From NCBI GenBank assembly GCA_001600055.1, contig BCIV01000006.1, forward strand, positions 496,001-560,000: DNA of 64,000 bases, in the 5' to 3' direction. Positions 40,352 through 50,943 of the stretch are shown in pieces. Each line of letters starts with the position of its first letter. The first letter of the stretch is position 1. The notes beneath the pieces were generated by a model. It saw only the letters and a list, made by a program, of their open reading frames with translations. It ran no database searches and was not told where the DNA came from. Source of the stretch: Filobasidium wieringae. Taxonomy: Eukaryota; Basidiomycota; Tremellomycetes; Filobasidiales; Filobasidiaceae. The translations under genes were made by a program, and so were the position numbers.

Positions 40352-41254
40352 ATGGCTTCCCACCGAACGGCAAACTTCGAATCTCGACCATACTCGGATC
40401 CCAACCCACTGCCTTCGAGCGTACCTCACGTAGATGAATTAGGAGTGACTAGTGCGCCTCTGAAGAGTGCTTCGTTTGCTATTGGACAGTACTGCAAGGA
40501 TGTGAACGGTTAGTCTAAGAAGGTCGAAAAGCCAGCATGGGTGATTCGAACACAACAGCTGATTGACTATCTCGCTTTACCGGAATCTTCTTGGGGTGTT
40601 GTGTTCTGCATCATGTCTCTTCAACCTCACTCTTGTATCAACACACATATCTTTCATGACATCCTCTGGCTTTCTCAACCCAACTTTTACGAAATAGAGG
40701 ACTTCATGCTCTGCAAGCAAGAGAACCGAGATCCAGCTCACTGTTTGAAGGAAGGACGTAAAGTCACTCGGTGTGCTGCTGAAATGTGAGCCGACGGTAT
40801 TTGTGTGCTAAAGAAGGCGCAATAATTGAGATCTCGTCGCTTTGGACCGAAACCAGTATCACGAAGATCAGGGAGAACTGTAATGCTCAGTTTGAGGCAC
40901 ACTGGCAATGTTTAGAAAAGAACAACCAGGTACGCTTCATCTTTTAGAATCATTGAATCCTCCCTTTATGAGTTATTGATCCCTACTCGCTGTATCGCTT
41001 CGTTTTGGTAACAGTACTTCCAAGCTTGCCGAACACAGGAGACATCCTTGAACCAATGTCTCGTCGACAAGCTCGTACGTGTACAGCCATATTTATAGAT
41101 ACTGACTTGATTATCCGAAAGCCAAGAATACAAATCGCTGATCATATTCTGGAAATGCAAACAGGGACTGAAAAAGGTCATTCCAGGATCGCCAGAAGGA
41201 CAGGTGCCCGTACACGAGAAGAAGAACCCCGTCTTCACCCGGGTGCAGAAGTAA
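40352..41254 (+). CDS. NDUFA8: Complex I accessory subunit NDUFA8 (CHCH protein)
   Basis: NDUFA8 (PGIV, Neurospora 20.8 kDa) is an intermembrane-space subunit of mitochondrial complex I. The ATG at 40352 gives MASHRTANFESRPYSDPNPL, then LGVTSAPLKSASFAIGQYCK, where the family has the same APLKSAAFFIGEYC-like start. After an intron, the cysteine motifs appear: FMLCKQENRDPAHCLKEGRK, then CNAQFEAHWQCLEKNNQYF and CRTQETSLNQCLVDKLG. These are CX9C pairs oxidised by Mia40. The last exon gives LKKVIPGSPEGQVPVHEKKN and ends FTRVQK with the stop at 41252-41254. There are four introns. The size is about 180 residues, as expected. Presence of a complex I subunit shows this fungus has canonical complex I. 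Confidence 0.92.
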
Positions 41255-41659
41255 AGAGATGAACGAGAAGATAGAGAAGATAGAGGCAGACGAGGGATGT
41301 GATGTTGGGACAACAGCAGCATGATGTTGATAGTTGCGGTGTGCATGAGGGAGAGAGGGAGTTGTACTGTTTGATGGAATTCATTGGTTTTGCAAAGACA
41401 GGGAATGGGTATCATGTTCTCACTCGGGTGAACTTGACAGCAAGACGAACAAGTGCTGCGAACTCTTCAAGGCTTTTGAGGCACGGCCTAGGGCCGTTAT
41501 TTCATCTTGAATTCACGTTTTAGGCTGAAGTCGACATGGGTCGCGGAAGCGCAAAAGTTGAGAATAGGTAACAGACTGAATTAGCCACGATGCTCGAAAG
41601 TCAGAAGAACGCTATTCCACTTCAGCCTTGAATTCGAGAGATTTAACTCCCGGATAAGA
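41255..41659. other. Intergenic region
   Basis: This 405-bp gap lies between two plus-strand genes, with the NDUFA8 3' UTR and the promoter of the small TM gene. Nothing distinctive is seen. Confidence 0.35.
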
Positions 41660-42106
41660 ATGAGCAGACCTGGACCACAAGCACGATCGGCTCCTGGCTG
41701 GACTAGATCTTCAACCGGTCAGATCGTGCCAGAAAGAGGGCTCGCCGCGAATGGCAGAACCGCGTCCACGGCTGGAGGATCCACCGGAAAGAAGGGAGTT
41801 TGGGACAGTTATAAATGTGAGAACCGTTTTGCTTGCGGCACTACGGTCCTCGGACGAGTGGAAAGCGACTTACATCTGATCGACTTGCGTGCAGCTCTTT
41901 CTCCGAGGACAAGGATATACATAGGTTCAGCCGTTTTCGTATTTGCCGGAGCGGCTCTTTACTTTGAACCGCTCATCTTTCCCGAGCCGGAGACATTAAG
42001 AAAGGCGCCCGGACCTAAAGGAGACGTCCTCATCGATGCCAAGGATGGAGAGAGATTACCGGTTGGTCTGAGAGTGGTGGACAGGAAAGTGACGAAATGG
42101 GACTGA
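41660..42106 (+). CDS. Unknown small one-TM protein, possibly mitochondrial
   Basis: I do not recognise a family. The ATG at 41660 gives MSRPGPQARSAPGWTRSSTG, Arg/Ser-rich with few acids. One intron (about 41817-41893) joins KKGVWDSYK to SLSPRTRIYIGSAVFVFAGA, which continues ALYFEPLIFPEPETLRKAPG, ending LRVVDRKVTKWD with the stop at 42104-42106. It has about 124 residues with one membrane segment (IYIGSAVFVFAGAALYF) and a Pro-rich hydrophilic C-terminal tail. The basic N-terminus would suit mitochondrial import, with an Nin-Cout inner membrane topology. This is inferred from composition only. The splice junction is canonical and the frame clean. Confidence 0.7.
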   Translation: MSRPGPQARSAPGWTRSSTGQIVPERGLAANGRTASTAGGSTGKKGVWDSYKCENRFACGTTVLGRVESDLHLIDLRAALSPRTRIYIGSAVFVFAGAALYFEPLIFPEPETLRKAPGPKGDVLIDAKDGERLPVGLRVVDRKVTKWD

Positions 42107-42480
42107 ACGGGGATCAAGCGGGAAGCGGAAATTGTACAACAAGTTTGAGAGTGATCCTGGCCAGCTCGATATGTATCTATTACGACTACCATCTATCTAT
42201 TTGCTCATGCAATCGAAATCTAGTGTGCCAGAAGGCCTTGCATGCATTTTGCTTGCTTGTTGTGCTTGCAGCTTGTAGGCTTGTTGAGCTTGTTGACGAT
42301 CTCGTCGGGTGTTTTCAGCTGACAACATCAACAAATCATCAACATCGATTCCAGCTTCAGCGCGCAGATCAACTGAGAATCCCTGGCTTGACCTGTCCGC
42401 ATCTCCGATAGGGCAACCGGCTCTACCCCAACAAGACTAGCCTTACTTTCTTGTACTTTAGACGAGTCGAACGTTTACGA
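42107..42480. other. Intergenic region with degenerate CTTG repeats
   Basis: This 374-bp gap lies between plus-strand genes. Positions about 42232-42300 are a degenerate run of CTTG/GCTTG units. No gene is seen. Confidence 0.35.
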
Positions 42481-45400
42481 ATGAGTTCCCGTGGTCGCTA
42501 CTCCTTGGACCCCGGCGAGCGGGCACGAACGGGAAACGAGGTGAGTGAGCACCGGTTTGAGAAGCATATTCTTTCTCCTTTTGTTTCTGACATTTTCGTT
42601 GTTATATAGGTACCGCCATCAGCCTTTCGCTCGAACAGGATGTCATTGGACAACTCCAGATTCGCTTCTCCCTCCCGTTGGAGCTCAGCATCCTCGTCTA
42701 GCCCTCAGTACCAAGAAGAACCTGAAGACTTCCGAGCGCGATCAACCAGATACAGTATGGGAGACCCATCACCCTCTTCCACCCTCTCAAGATCTTCATC
42801 CATCCGATCAACAGCAGGAAGGGTTGCTGAAGTTGGGTTAGGAAGGAGATCCACAATGCTCGATAGAGGGCTGGAGAGGATTGGACTACATCTCGGTCGC
42901 AGAGCGCCAACGGAACAACAAGAATCTCCTTACCGCTCGCAATCCCGTTACATGCCTTCTGAGTCATCTCAGCGAAGATCTTTGGTGGGGTACGATACTC
43001 TGGAGAGGCAAAGATCTATCAGAAATAGCCCAGAATCACAGATTCCATACCGACCTGCCTCACGAGCAGAATCGTACGCTCGAACCTCAACACCGACTGC
43101 CAGCTTAAATTCCGACGGACGGTACTCCATCGCGCCCAAAAGGGAGAGTGTTTTCACTTCTACCCCTTCCAGGTATGAGCATGAGAATGGAGATAGATAC
43201 TCCATCGCGAGAGATAGGACGAGGGAAAGACCGGTCCGTGTCAGTCCCGGACGGAGCGTTTCAAACAGTACAGTACGGGATTATGACGAGGCTACCAGGG
43301 ACGACACAATGGTCTCCAACTCCACTTACAGACCCGAAAAGGGATACTCCAGGCGAGGTACGCCTGAAGGCTCTCGAAAATACGTTGCAGAGACACGCTC
43401 GGAAGTGTTTTCCCGTCCTGCTCCGCTAGATGAAAGGAGAATGGGGAACCCATTGCGAGATGAGGAGATGCCTGTTGATGAGAAAGTAGGAATGTGGGTA
43501 CGAGAAGGGAGTGTTAGAGTCGGGAGCGATGACTCGGCTGTAAAGAGGCGGGCGGCTCTGCCTACGGAGTTTAGGAACGATGTGGTAAGGCTATCTCTTT
43601 GAGTCGGACAACAGGAATATCACTGACGCTCTTGGAATCTCGTATCAGGCCACTCCCACAAGATCAACGACTGGTCGAACGATGAACCAATCGCAATCGA
43701 TGTATGTTACACCTTACAGAAGCTCCTCTTCGGCTTCTGTACATTCCTCTGTGGATCGTCAGATGTCAGATAATGCTGAACCTCGAGATGGCTTACAATC
43801 ACGTCGAGAAGGAAGGAACATAAGAGATAGTACTTCTCCATCCGGATCGATGCTCTCCATGTCAAGCAGGGTGACTGGGACGTCGCGAGTAGGCCAAGGA
43901 TCCAGTGCAACAGATGGGTCGAGGGGCAGAAGCGCTAGGATTGATGGGAGGTCGCCTTCTGTCATGAGCGGGTCCGTCTATGGAGACAGCGACCTGGCGG
44001 AGAATAGAAGGCGAAGGAAGGAGTTGCTGGAAGAAAGCGCTCGTCAGACTCCGTCACGTGCTGCGCAGTTTACGCCTTCGAGATCGTCGACTTTTGATGG
44101 AGCATCTCATACCCTTGGTACACACAGGAATTTGATCAGCGAATCCATGCATTTCGCGTCTGAGCCTCGTCCATCGAGCCGTATGAGTTCGATCAGGCCG
44201 TCAACTTCAATGTCGCAATTACGGGATCTGGACGAGCCTAGGTCCGCGCCTGCTCATATGCGACTACACAGACAGAGTATGGTCTTCTCCAACTTGGGAG
44301 AAAAGGATGGAGTTGAAGGATTACCGGACAGTCCTCTGGCTAGGTATCATCATCGAAGCTCGGTCGGTACCGGTTCGGGCACGATGACATCACGATCCAG
44401 TGGACAGCTTGGTGGTTCGGGGGGCAGAGCGTCCAACTTGAATCTAGTCCGCGCCTCTTCCCCTACACGGTCCGTCCTATCCCATATCGCCTCAAGAAAC
44501 CCCTCTACCAAGGGGACACCCAGCAAGATCGGCATGGCTCGTATCCAAGCTCGATTGATGAAGACCAGGAACGCGACTAGCAAAGGAATGTTGGAAGCTT
44601 GTATCGGCCTGATCACGGATCTGAACGCTCGGGCAAGGGATCAGGAGGAAGGGGACGAGCTGAATCGATCAGCCTTGGCCAAGAGCGTTCGAGCGGTCGC
44701 GACTTGCTCTGAGGGATTACCAGATCAGACCGCTAGTATTCTTAGTTGGGTCCAAGACGCTACCAAGGGTATCGACCACTGGATGGACGACCGGGACATG
44801 GATGAAGTAGAAGGGGATCTGGCGGCGATGGTCTGGAACGTACATGGAATCCTAACCAATCTTGAAAAGGAAGTGCGAACGTTGAAGAAAGACGGAGAGG
44901 ACGTGGTCAAAGGATTGGAAGGGATGTTCGAGTTGTTGAGAGGGTATGACATCGAGCATGCACCTGCGCAAGAGGCGAGGCACGAAATAGTGGAAGAGAC
45001 CGCGTCCGAGACGTCCGAGGTGAGTGTCAAATAGTTTCGCTACGTCGGCCGCGCCGTGAGACTTATTGAGGTAAAAATGAGATATAGGCTGACGCAACAC
45101 CAAGAGCTGGATCGGTGAATGCGTTTGTGGACGAATCGACGGCAGAGCAGGAGGAGTCATCGAGAAGTGAAACGGACCAGAATCTACAGGATCATGTGGA
45201 CGAGGTTGTCCAGGAAAACGGGACGATCCCGTTCCCAACTTCTTCGGACCTAGGACCCGACCAAGAGGCCGTCGACAAACCTGAATCACCCGTACCTACC
45301 TCCGTATCGACATTGGATGTTCAGGCCGCGCCTCGAGTCCCTTCTTCACCTTCGCAGCTATCCATCGGCCGCCGATCCATTCGAAGCAGGAAATCCTCCT

Positions 45401-45663
45401 CGACATCCATCTTATCCTTTAAGCCTGCTACGCCTACTACTGCTCTGAGCCAAGTCTCTGCGCAATCCGATGTGAAGGGGATGATCAGAGAGGACGAGAT
45501 TGAAGGACTAGCTACGAGGGAAGAAATCGACAAGGAGGGAGATTATTTCGCTCATAAGGATCACGCTGACAAGGATGAACAAGGTCCGGGGGAGACACAC
45601 GAGCCTAGACCTAGATTGTTTTCCGCTAGCGATAGTCTGAGGGAGATCAGGGAGTCGAGGTAG
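42481..45663 (+). CDS. Large Ser/Arg-rich protein with a C-terminal helical domain, unknown
   Basis: I do not recognise the family. The ATG at 42481 gives MSSRGRYSLDPGERARTGNE, spliced over an intron (about 42541-42609) to VPPSAFRSNRMSLDNSRFAS. Some 600 residues are disordered, rich in Ser, Arg, Pro and Thr, with many RxxS and SP/TP phospho-sites. A predicted folded helical domain then appears: KIGMARIQARLMKTRNATSK, MLEACIGLITDLNARARDQE, ALAKSVRAVATCSEGLPDQT, ILSWVQDATKGIDHWMDDRD, MVWNVHGILTNLEKEVRTLK, GLEGMFELLRGYDIEHA. A second intron (about 45019-45087) leads to an acidic tail, with the stop at 45663. The layout (basic disordered region, compact helical C-terminal domain) resembles cytoskeletal or polarity adaptors, but I claim no function. 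Introns also at about 43584-43650. Confidence 0.78.
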
Positions 45664-46250
45664 TCGAGGTGGGATGTCGATGACGATATGATCCTTCTAC
45701 GCCTGACGGTTCGGTTTTCGCCTGTAAGATTCGCGTTACAAGCGAGTACTCGTTACTCGAAAATACAACAAAATCATCATCTGCTCGCCTGCTAGTCCTT
45801 TTGTACATCTCTTTGACCCTTTGCTTTGTCCTCGTTCCCCATCGTCTGTCAGGCGGTCCGTTATAGTCTTCAGCCGCAACGTCTTTCCCAGGGTTGTTAC
45901 CGAGGAGCCCACCGCACGAGAACCAGGAGGTGACGAAGAAGGGTTGGTCCGTTTCGAGGGTCGTCCATCCGCTTCATCAAATTCAGAAGCACAGCGGCGA
46001 AGCGATCGCATCAAAATTTGAAAACTCTGAAAGGGGCATCTCAGTCCGCTCAATCACCTTGGGACTGCCGTTGTCATCATCAGTTGAACCATCACCGTAT
46101 TTACTTGAACGGACAATACTCGTTCGACCAGTGAATTTTCATCACGAAAGAACCTCCACCTGAGAACATCAAGAAGGATTCGAGCGAAACCGAAACCGCT
46201 TTCTTGAACGTCAAAACCAATTCTCAAAGCAGATTCAAAAGGTTGATAAG
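45664..46250. other. Intergenic region between two plus-strand genes
   Basis: This 587-bp gap should hold the promoter of the 46251 gene. GAAACCGAAACCG at about 46186-46198 is a short direct repeat. Nothing else is recognised. Confidence 0.35.
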
Positions 46251-47631
46251 ATGGCAGGTATTTGGTCCGCCCTGACCTGTTGTTTCCCTGGAAAACGGGG
46301 TCGAGCGGAATCGACCGTACGTCCCTCTCCCCCCCCCCCCTTTCGCCTTCTTTGCTTTGCTTTCACTCTGACTGACTTGATGCCTTACGTTACCTCTTGG
46401 ATGGAATCTCGAATGTACAGACGGGTGACGAACAAGACCCACTCCTCCCCTCCTCCCCCCTCGCCCATCCTGCGAACTCCAACTCCGCCCAGAACGGGGG
46501 GAAACCTCAATCGATCGTATCCTATGAACCCGCGTTACCTCCTGCTCCAGGGTACGGAGCTGTGGGACAGGGCCACGCTTTGACTGAAGAGGGACGGTTG
46601 AGGGTTAGGAGTATCGCTAGTGCTGTTGAAAAGTGCGTCGGCTTTGATTTTCCAATGGAAGTGCAAATCGAATCGGAACTGATCTGAGCGTTCTCTGATT
46701 TACGTCTTTTGCATGAACGAACGAACGGGATGGTAGTCGGATGATCAGTATAAACAACCCGACGGGATTATCGCATAATCAGTACAACTCTCGTCGAGTC
46801 ACTCCGAGTGGGAACGAGCCGGCTTCAGAGCAAGATCCTGAGGAAGTTTTGGTAGAGGATCAAGACCGAACTGAATCGCGGGCGATGGAGAGTGAGGAGA
46901 GGGAACCGGTCGGAGGGTTGACTTCGGTCGGGTTGGAAAGCGTTCAGACCCCCTTGATCGTCGCTCCTCCTCCCGCTTCTTCTTCTTCACCCCCGAACGG
47001 ACACGCTCAGCAACAAGCGAGGGGACGATCGGCGACTCGTTCGAGGTCTAGTACTTCTAGCAGTTCTCAGCTCAATCAGGGACAGGGGCAGGGTCAGGGT
47101 CAGGGTGGACAGGGTGGGGATGTTCGACGAGTGAATTTGAATCTGGGTGGGATGTGGGAGAGGGAGAGGGAAAGGGGACGAGGGAGGGAGAAGGAGAAGG
47201 AGAAGGAGAAGGAGGACGGGAGTGGGAGTGGGAAGGCGGTCGGGCTGGAAAGAGTAGGGAGTGGGAGAGGAAGCGTGAGGAGTTCAGTACAAAAGGTTTC
47301 AGAGGATGGACAGACCGGATCTCAAGCTCAAGGGATGACGCCAAGTGTATCGGGTTCGATTTCGACATCGGCCACTGCCGTACAACCGAAAGCGCCTCGA
47401 ACGGATGGAGAGACGATATCTGGTGATACTCGTGCATCTGAAGCTGCTCCTGCGGCGGAAACACCTGCTCCGTCGACAACGATCTCGACGGAAGAACCGA
47501 GTGAAGCTGTCGAAGCGACGGGTGCAGGGGGTGCGAGCGCGACGGGTAACGAGGGCGGTGGTGGAAAGGGAGGTCGAGGGAAAAAGAAGAAGGGTCGTGG
47601 TCGAGGTCGAGGTGGACGGGGGAAGCGGTGA
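46251..47631 (+). CDS. Low-complexity protein with N-terminal di-cysteine and basic Gly/Lys/Arg tail
   Basis: I do not recognise a family. The ATG at 46251 gives MAGIWSALTCCFPGKRGRAE, a short hydrophobic start with adjacent Cys that could be palmitoylated. Intron 1 (about 46319-46420) has a C12 run, and exon 2 gives TGDEQDPLLPSSPLAHPANS, then APGYGAVGQGHALTEEGRLR and VRSIASAVEN. Intron 2 (about 46632-46738) leads to RMISINNPTGLSHNQYNSRR. The rest is low complexity: QGQGQGQGQGGQGG, then alternating Arg-Glu and Lys-Glu runs, Ser/Thr/Ala-rich sequence and a strongly basic end GKGGRGKKKKGRGRGRGG. The N-terminus (Cys pair, acidic-dileucine, GYGAV) is reminiscent of lysosomal/vacuolar Ragulator anchors such as LAMTOR1/Meh1, but similarity is too weak to call. 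The end at 47629-47631 is secure. Confidence 0.68.
47148..47250. repeat. Purine-rich low-complexity tract within CDS
   Basis: The plus strand from about 47148 to 47250 is almost all purine with G/A mirror symmetry (GGGAGAGGGAGAGGG, then repeated GAGAAGGA), encoding the Arg-Glu and Lys-Glu runs. A long homopurine mirror repeat can form triplex DNA in vitro, and any effect here is speculation. Confidence 0.7.
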
Positions 47632-48041
47632 TGATGGATATGGCTGTGGATGTAGCAGGCTCGGTGTATCGTGTATTGCCAATGGATGTGACGATTATTT
47701 GAAAAAGCGAGTTATTCGTGATTGATAATACGCGAATACGTAAGAACCCAAAGCGGTAATTCCACAAATTCCTGGTTGAATCGAATCGAAATCGCCGAGA
47801 ATTCGCATTCAACTCGAGTTTTGTTCTCAGCGAAAACGATCAAACAGCTCTTCAACTGACAACTGATCACTGACCTATCGACCTACTGCTCCACTCGCAT
47901 AGCTCCACTCCGCCTCTCACTCCACCTACTCCTCATCCTCAAGGCCGGCGCCTGAGCACCCAATCGCTAACACGCGGAAAAGGGTGGTCTACAACCAACC
48001 CACAGTTCGATAAAAACACACCCACACACGCAACGCTCAAG
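47632..48041. promoter_or_regulatory. Upstream region of bZIP gene
   Basis: This 410-bp gap lies before the bZIP ATG. It ends in a C/A/T-rich leader. A pyrimidine-rich tract (CTCCACTCGC, CTCCGCCTCTCACTCC) spans about 47889-47945. No uORF of clear significance was found. Confidence 0.4.
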
Positions 48042-49597
48042 ATGCAACTCCCTTCTCATATCGCCAACCTGAACCTCCTCGCTGCTACCCCAGCCCCATC
48101 CCCCTTCCGCACGCTGTACAGTTCCTCCACCGGGACTTCTCCTACTTCCGACGAGGCCGCTTTGGACGAGGGGATACAACAACAGCTGTACCAATGGATC
48201 AACACTGAATTCACTTGGGCCGAGGATGGGTCTCAAAAGTCTGGTCATGCGGTTCAGAACGGGGAACAACTCAAGGGGGATGACAAGGACAAGGAAGGCA
48301 AGGACGATGAAGAAGAAGGCGGGTTGATGGATTATTACAAGAAACGTGTAAAGGGGGGAAAGGAGCGGAACGTCCTCCTAGATCAGAAACTAGGTCATGA
48401 CGTTCCATCTGGAAAACCTCACGTTCAGACAGCTCCTACTCCCAGCACTACTACCGTTGAGGGAGGAAACGCTCAGGGACCGAAACAGTTGACGGATCTA
48501 GCTAGTTTCTTGACCGAATACTCGGCACTCCTTTCTTCCTCCAACCCCTCGTTGGACCCCGTCATGGACTCCTCGACTGGGGAAGGGAAACAGATCAGAG
48601 CGGAGCATAAGAGGCAGCAACAGGTCAAGACTGGGAATGCAGATCAATCGAGGGAAGATCAAACCTCTTCCGCCGTACCCACTCCCAACCCTATTCCAAG
48701 CTCAAACGTCAGCAAGAACCAACAAGATCAAAACCTCATGACTGCCCTCCTAGCCAACCAGTGGACGTCTTATCCCTCTCACTACCCCAATATCAACCTC
48801 CCCACTTCCAACTTCCATCCCAACTCTCAAACCCAGGCTCAATCTCAATCTCAATCTCAAGGGAACGGACTAGACTTTGATCGCGTGTTCGATTTGGAGA
48901 CGATGGGCTTCCAATTCGACCCTCAACCCCCTGCCATGAACGGTTCGGGATCGGAGGGTTCCTTCTCCCTCGTCGATCGGTCCCTCACGGACAGCTCGAC
49001 TGGGGGAAGTGTCGACAGTCAGGCGGTCTCCGTTGCGATGTTACAGCAACAACAGCAGCAACAGCAACAGGAAGCGAGGAATCAACTGGAAAGGTCTTTT
49101 GCCGCTTTCCAGCAATCCCAAGCTCAAGCCCATCAATCCTTCGACTCGTCGGACAGGAAGAGGAAACTCTCAGAGATCCCCTCGAACCCCAATGCTAAAC
49201 GCGTCCGAGCCGACTCCCTCCTCCCGGAACAAGAAGAAACCCTCGCTTCGTCTCATATCGGTGCGGAAGAGGACAAACGTCGTCGAAATACCGCGGCTAG
49301 TGCGAGATTCCGGATGAAGAAGAAGGAGCGAGAACAGGCCATGGAGAAGCACGCGAGGGAGATGGAAGAGAGGGTGATCAGGATGGAGAAGGAGATGGAG
49401 AGTTTGAGGAAAGGTAGGTTCCCTCCCGGCCCGCGTCTGGGTTTCCGCCCGAGAGGAATTCGAGGCTGATCTTTCGAGATGACGTAGAAAACTCTTGGTT
49501 GAAGGCGCTCGTCATCAATGGAGCACCACAACCGTTCTCCGTCCCTGCGTTGGGAAAGGATGAGACTCGTCTGTCCGAGCAGGAGAATAAGAACTGA
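48042..49597 (+). CDS. CYS3/MetR-like bZIP transcription factor
   Basis: This is a basic-leucine-zipper regulator. The ATG at 48042 gives MQLPSHIANLNLLAATPAPS. The first 400 residues are disordered, with acidic patches (DDKDKEGKDDEEEGGLMDYY), Gln-Ser repeats (near 48840-48862) and a CAA/CAG polyglutamine run at about 49045-49071. The basic region is EEDKRRRNTAASARFRMKKK and EREQAMEKH. The zipper follows (REMEERVIRMEKEMESLRK), and an intron (about 49415-49487) splits it from ENSWLKALVINGAPQPFSVP. Stop at 49595-49597. The NTAASARFR basic region with adjoining KKKEREQ is characteristic of the Neurospora CYS3 / Aspergillus MetR sulfur regulators, also close to Gcn4/Cpc1. The SARFR choice favours CYS3. 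Regulation of sulfur assimilation is thus likely but unproven. Confidence 0.82.
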
Positions 49598-50943
49598 GTC
49601 GGCCGGGTCGTAGGCGATGGAAGATGAAGGAAGGACATGCACCAACTGCATGACGGTCTGCGAACTATTACAAGGAGTCCGAAGCGAAACGAAAACAAGC
49701 AAGAGAAAGAGACAGAGACAGAGAGGAACGAAATTGAAGAAGAAAAAAGGTTGTTCAACAGTAAACCCCCTACCCCCGTTCCCGTTCCCGTTTCCCACCC
49801 CGCGCCCCCATACACCCAGTACGATAACAAGGTAGATTAGAATAGAAGATGGGGAAGAGAAGGTTGTGTTTCATTTCCGATTTGCCCGTGATTGTATTGA
49901 GAGTATGTGTATCCTGATTGTCTTGATTCTGTCGGTTTTGGGGTAGTGGGCTGCTCATCTGTGAATGGGTTTCGGATGTGATGCTTGAGGATATGAGGAT
50001 CTGGGGAGGCGATAAAGGAGCGCGCGCGAGCGGGGCGAACGGTTGAGACTTGAGCGTGTCAGGGTTGAGGATCATGATACAGGCAGGGTCATTCCTTCGA
50101 AATGACTGGTACGGTCAACGCAACTGATTCGACGATGGAGGTGAGCTCGACTCGTGTGGAGATGAAGGGGATCATCAACAGAGTGATTATCTGGAATGAC
50201 AACCGGAACTGAGTGTACTGGAGTACAGCCTCGGTCCAGAGGATAACACTTCATCTCTTTCATTTCCTACAATTCAACAACAACTGATTGGTCAAGAGGG
50301 AATATGATGGCTAGACATTCCTCGCCTGACCTCATCTTATGGGCAAAGCATTGGGTTTAAAGGTGGTTTAAAGAAGCCAAGCCGACCTCTACAACATGGC
50401 TGATTACCACCTCTCAACTCAGCTTTATGTCTATTTCCCATCCCGTAGCCAACCTGTCAGGTTCCTGAGAATCTATAGGATGATTGTGGACCTATTGCCT
50501 CTCATATCAGCTCTCAAATATACACAGACGACTCTCTGGATAACGCCTTGAGCGCGATCTCAAAAGTTCCGTATGCACAAAGTGCCGCCGTATTACTCAG
50601 CTCGTAAGTCAAGTGTATGGCCTAGTATGTAACTTACATAAAGGACGGTAGACGTGCTTGCTTCGACAGCCCACCGCTTTGCTGAGTGATGCAGGTGAGA
50701 ATGATCAATATGACCAAGGGGACTACACTGATCGCGCGAACACGGAAATCGGTGTTCATGAGCGAATTTGCTTCCGAATGACGGTCGAGTTGGATGATAC
50801 CTCTAGGTCGACCTCATTCCGACTTTCAATCGACATCAATGGTGACATAGATCTTTGCTACTTTCCGCTGTAGGCACTTTATATGAGACTGGATATAACT
50901 CATCAAGCTTAACGACCGTACGATCTGCTTGAACGACGCCAAT
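49598..50943. other. 1.35-kb region with no firmly identified gene
   Basis: This stretch covers the bZIP 3' UTR and the promoter of the Vps3/Vps39 gene. A homopurine stretch lies at about 49683-49748. A plus-strand ORF at 50658-50873 (71 codons) begins with TGCTTCG rather than a clear ATG context and has no recognisable features. No tRNA, snoRNA box C/D pair or repeat was found by eye. It is unusually long for this compact region. Confidence 0.3.

Noticed and set aside
47072..47812. 246-codon minus-strand ORF
   Set aside because: It is the antisense of the purine-rich low-complexity coding region (Ser/Pro/His runs), so its length is an artefact of composition.
50658..50873. 71-codon ORF upstream of the Vps3/Vps39-like gene
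   Set aside because: No homology features, no convincing start context and no splice link in frame to the downstream gene. Kept only as part of the unexplained region.
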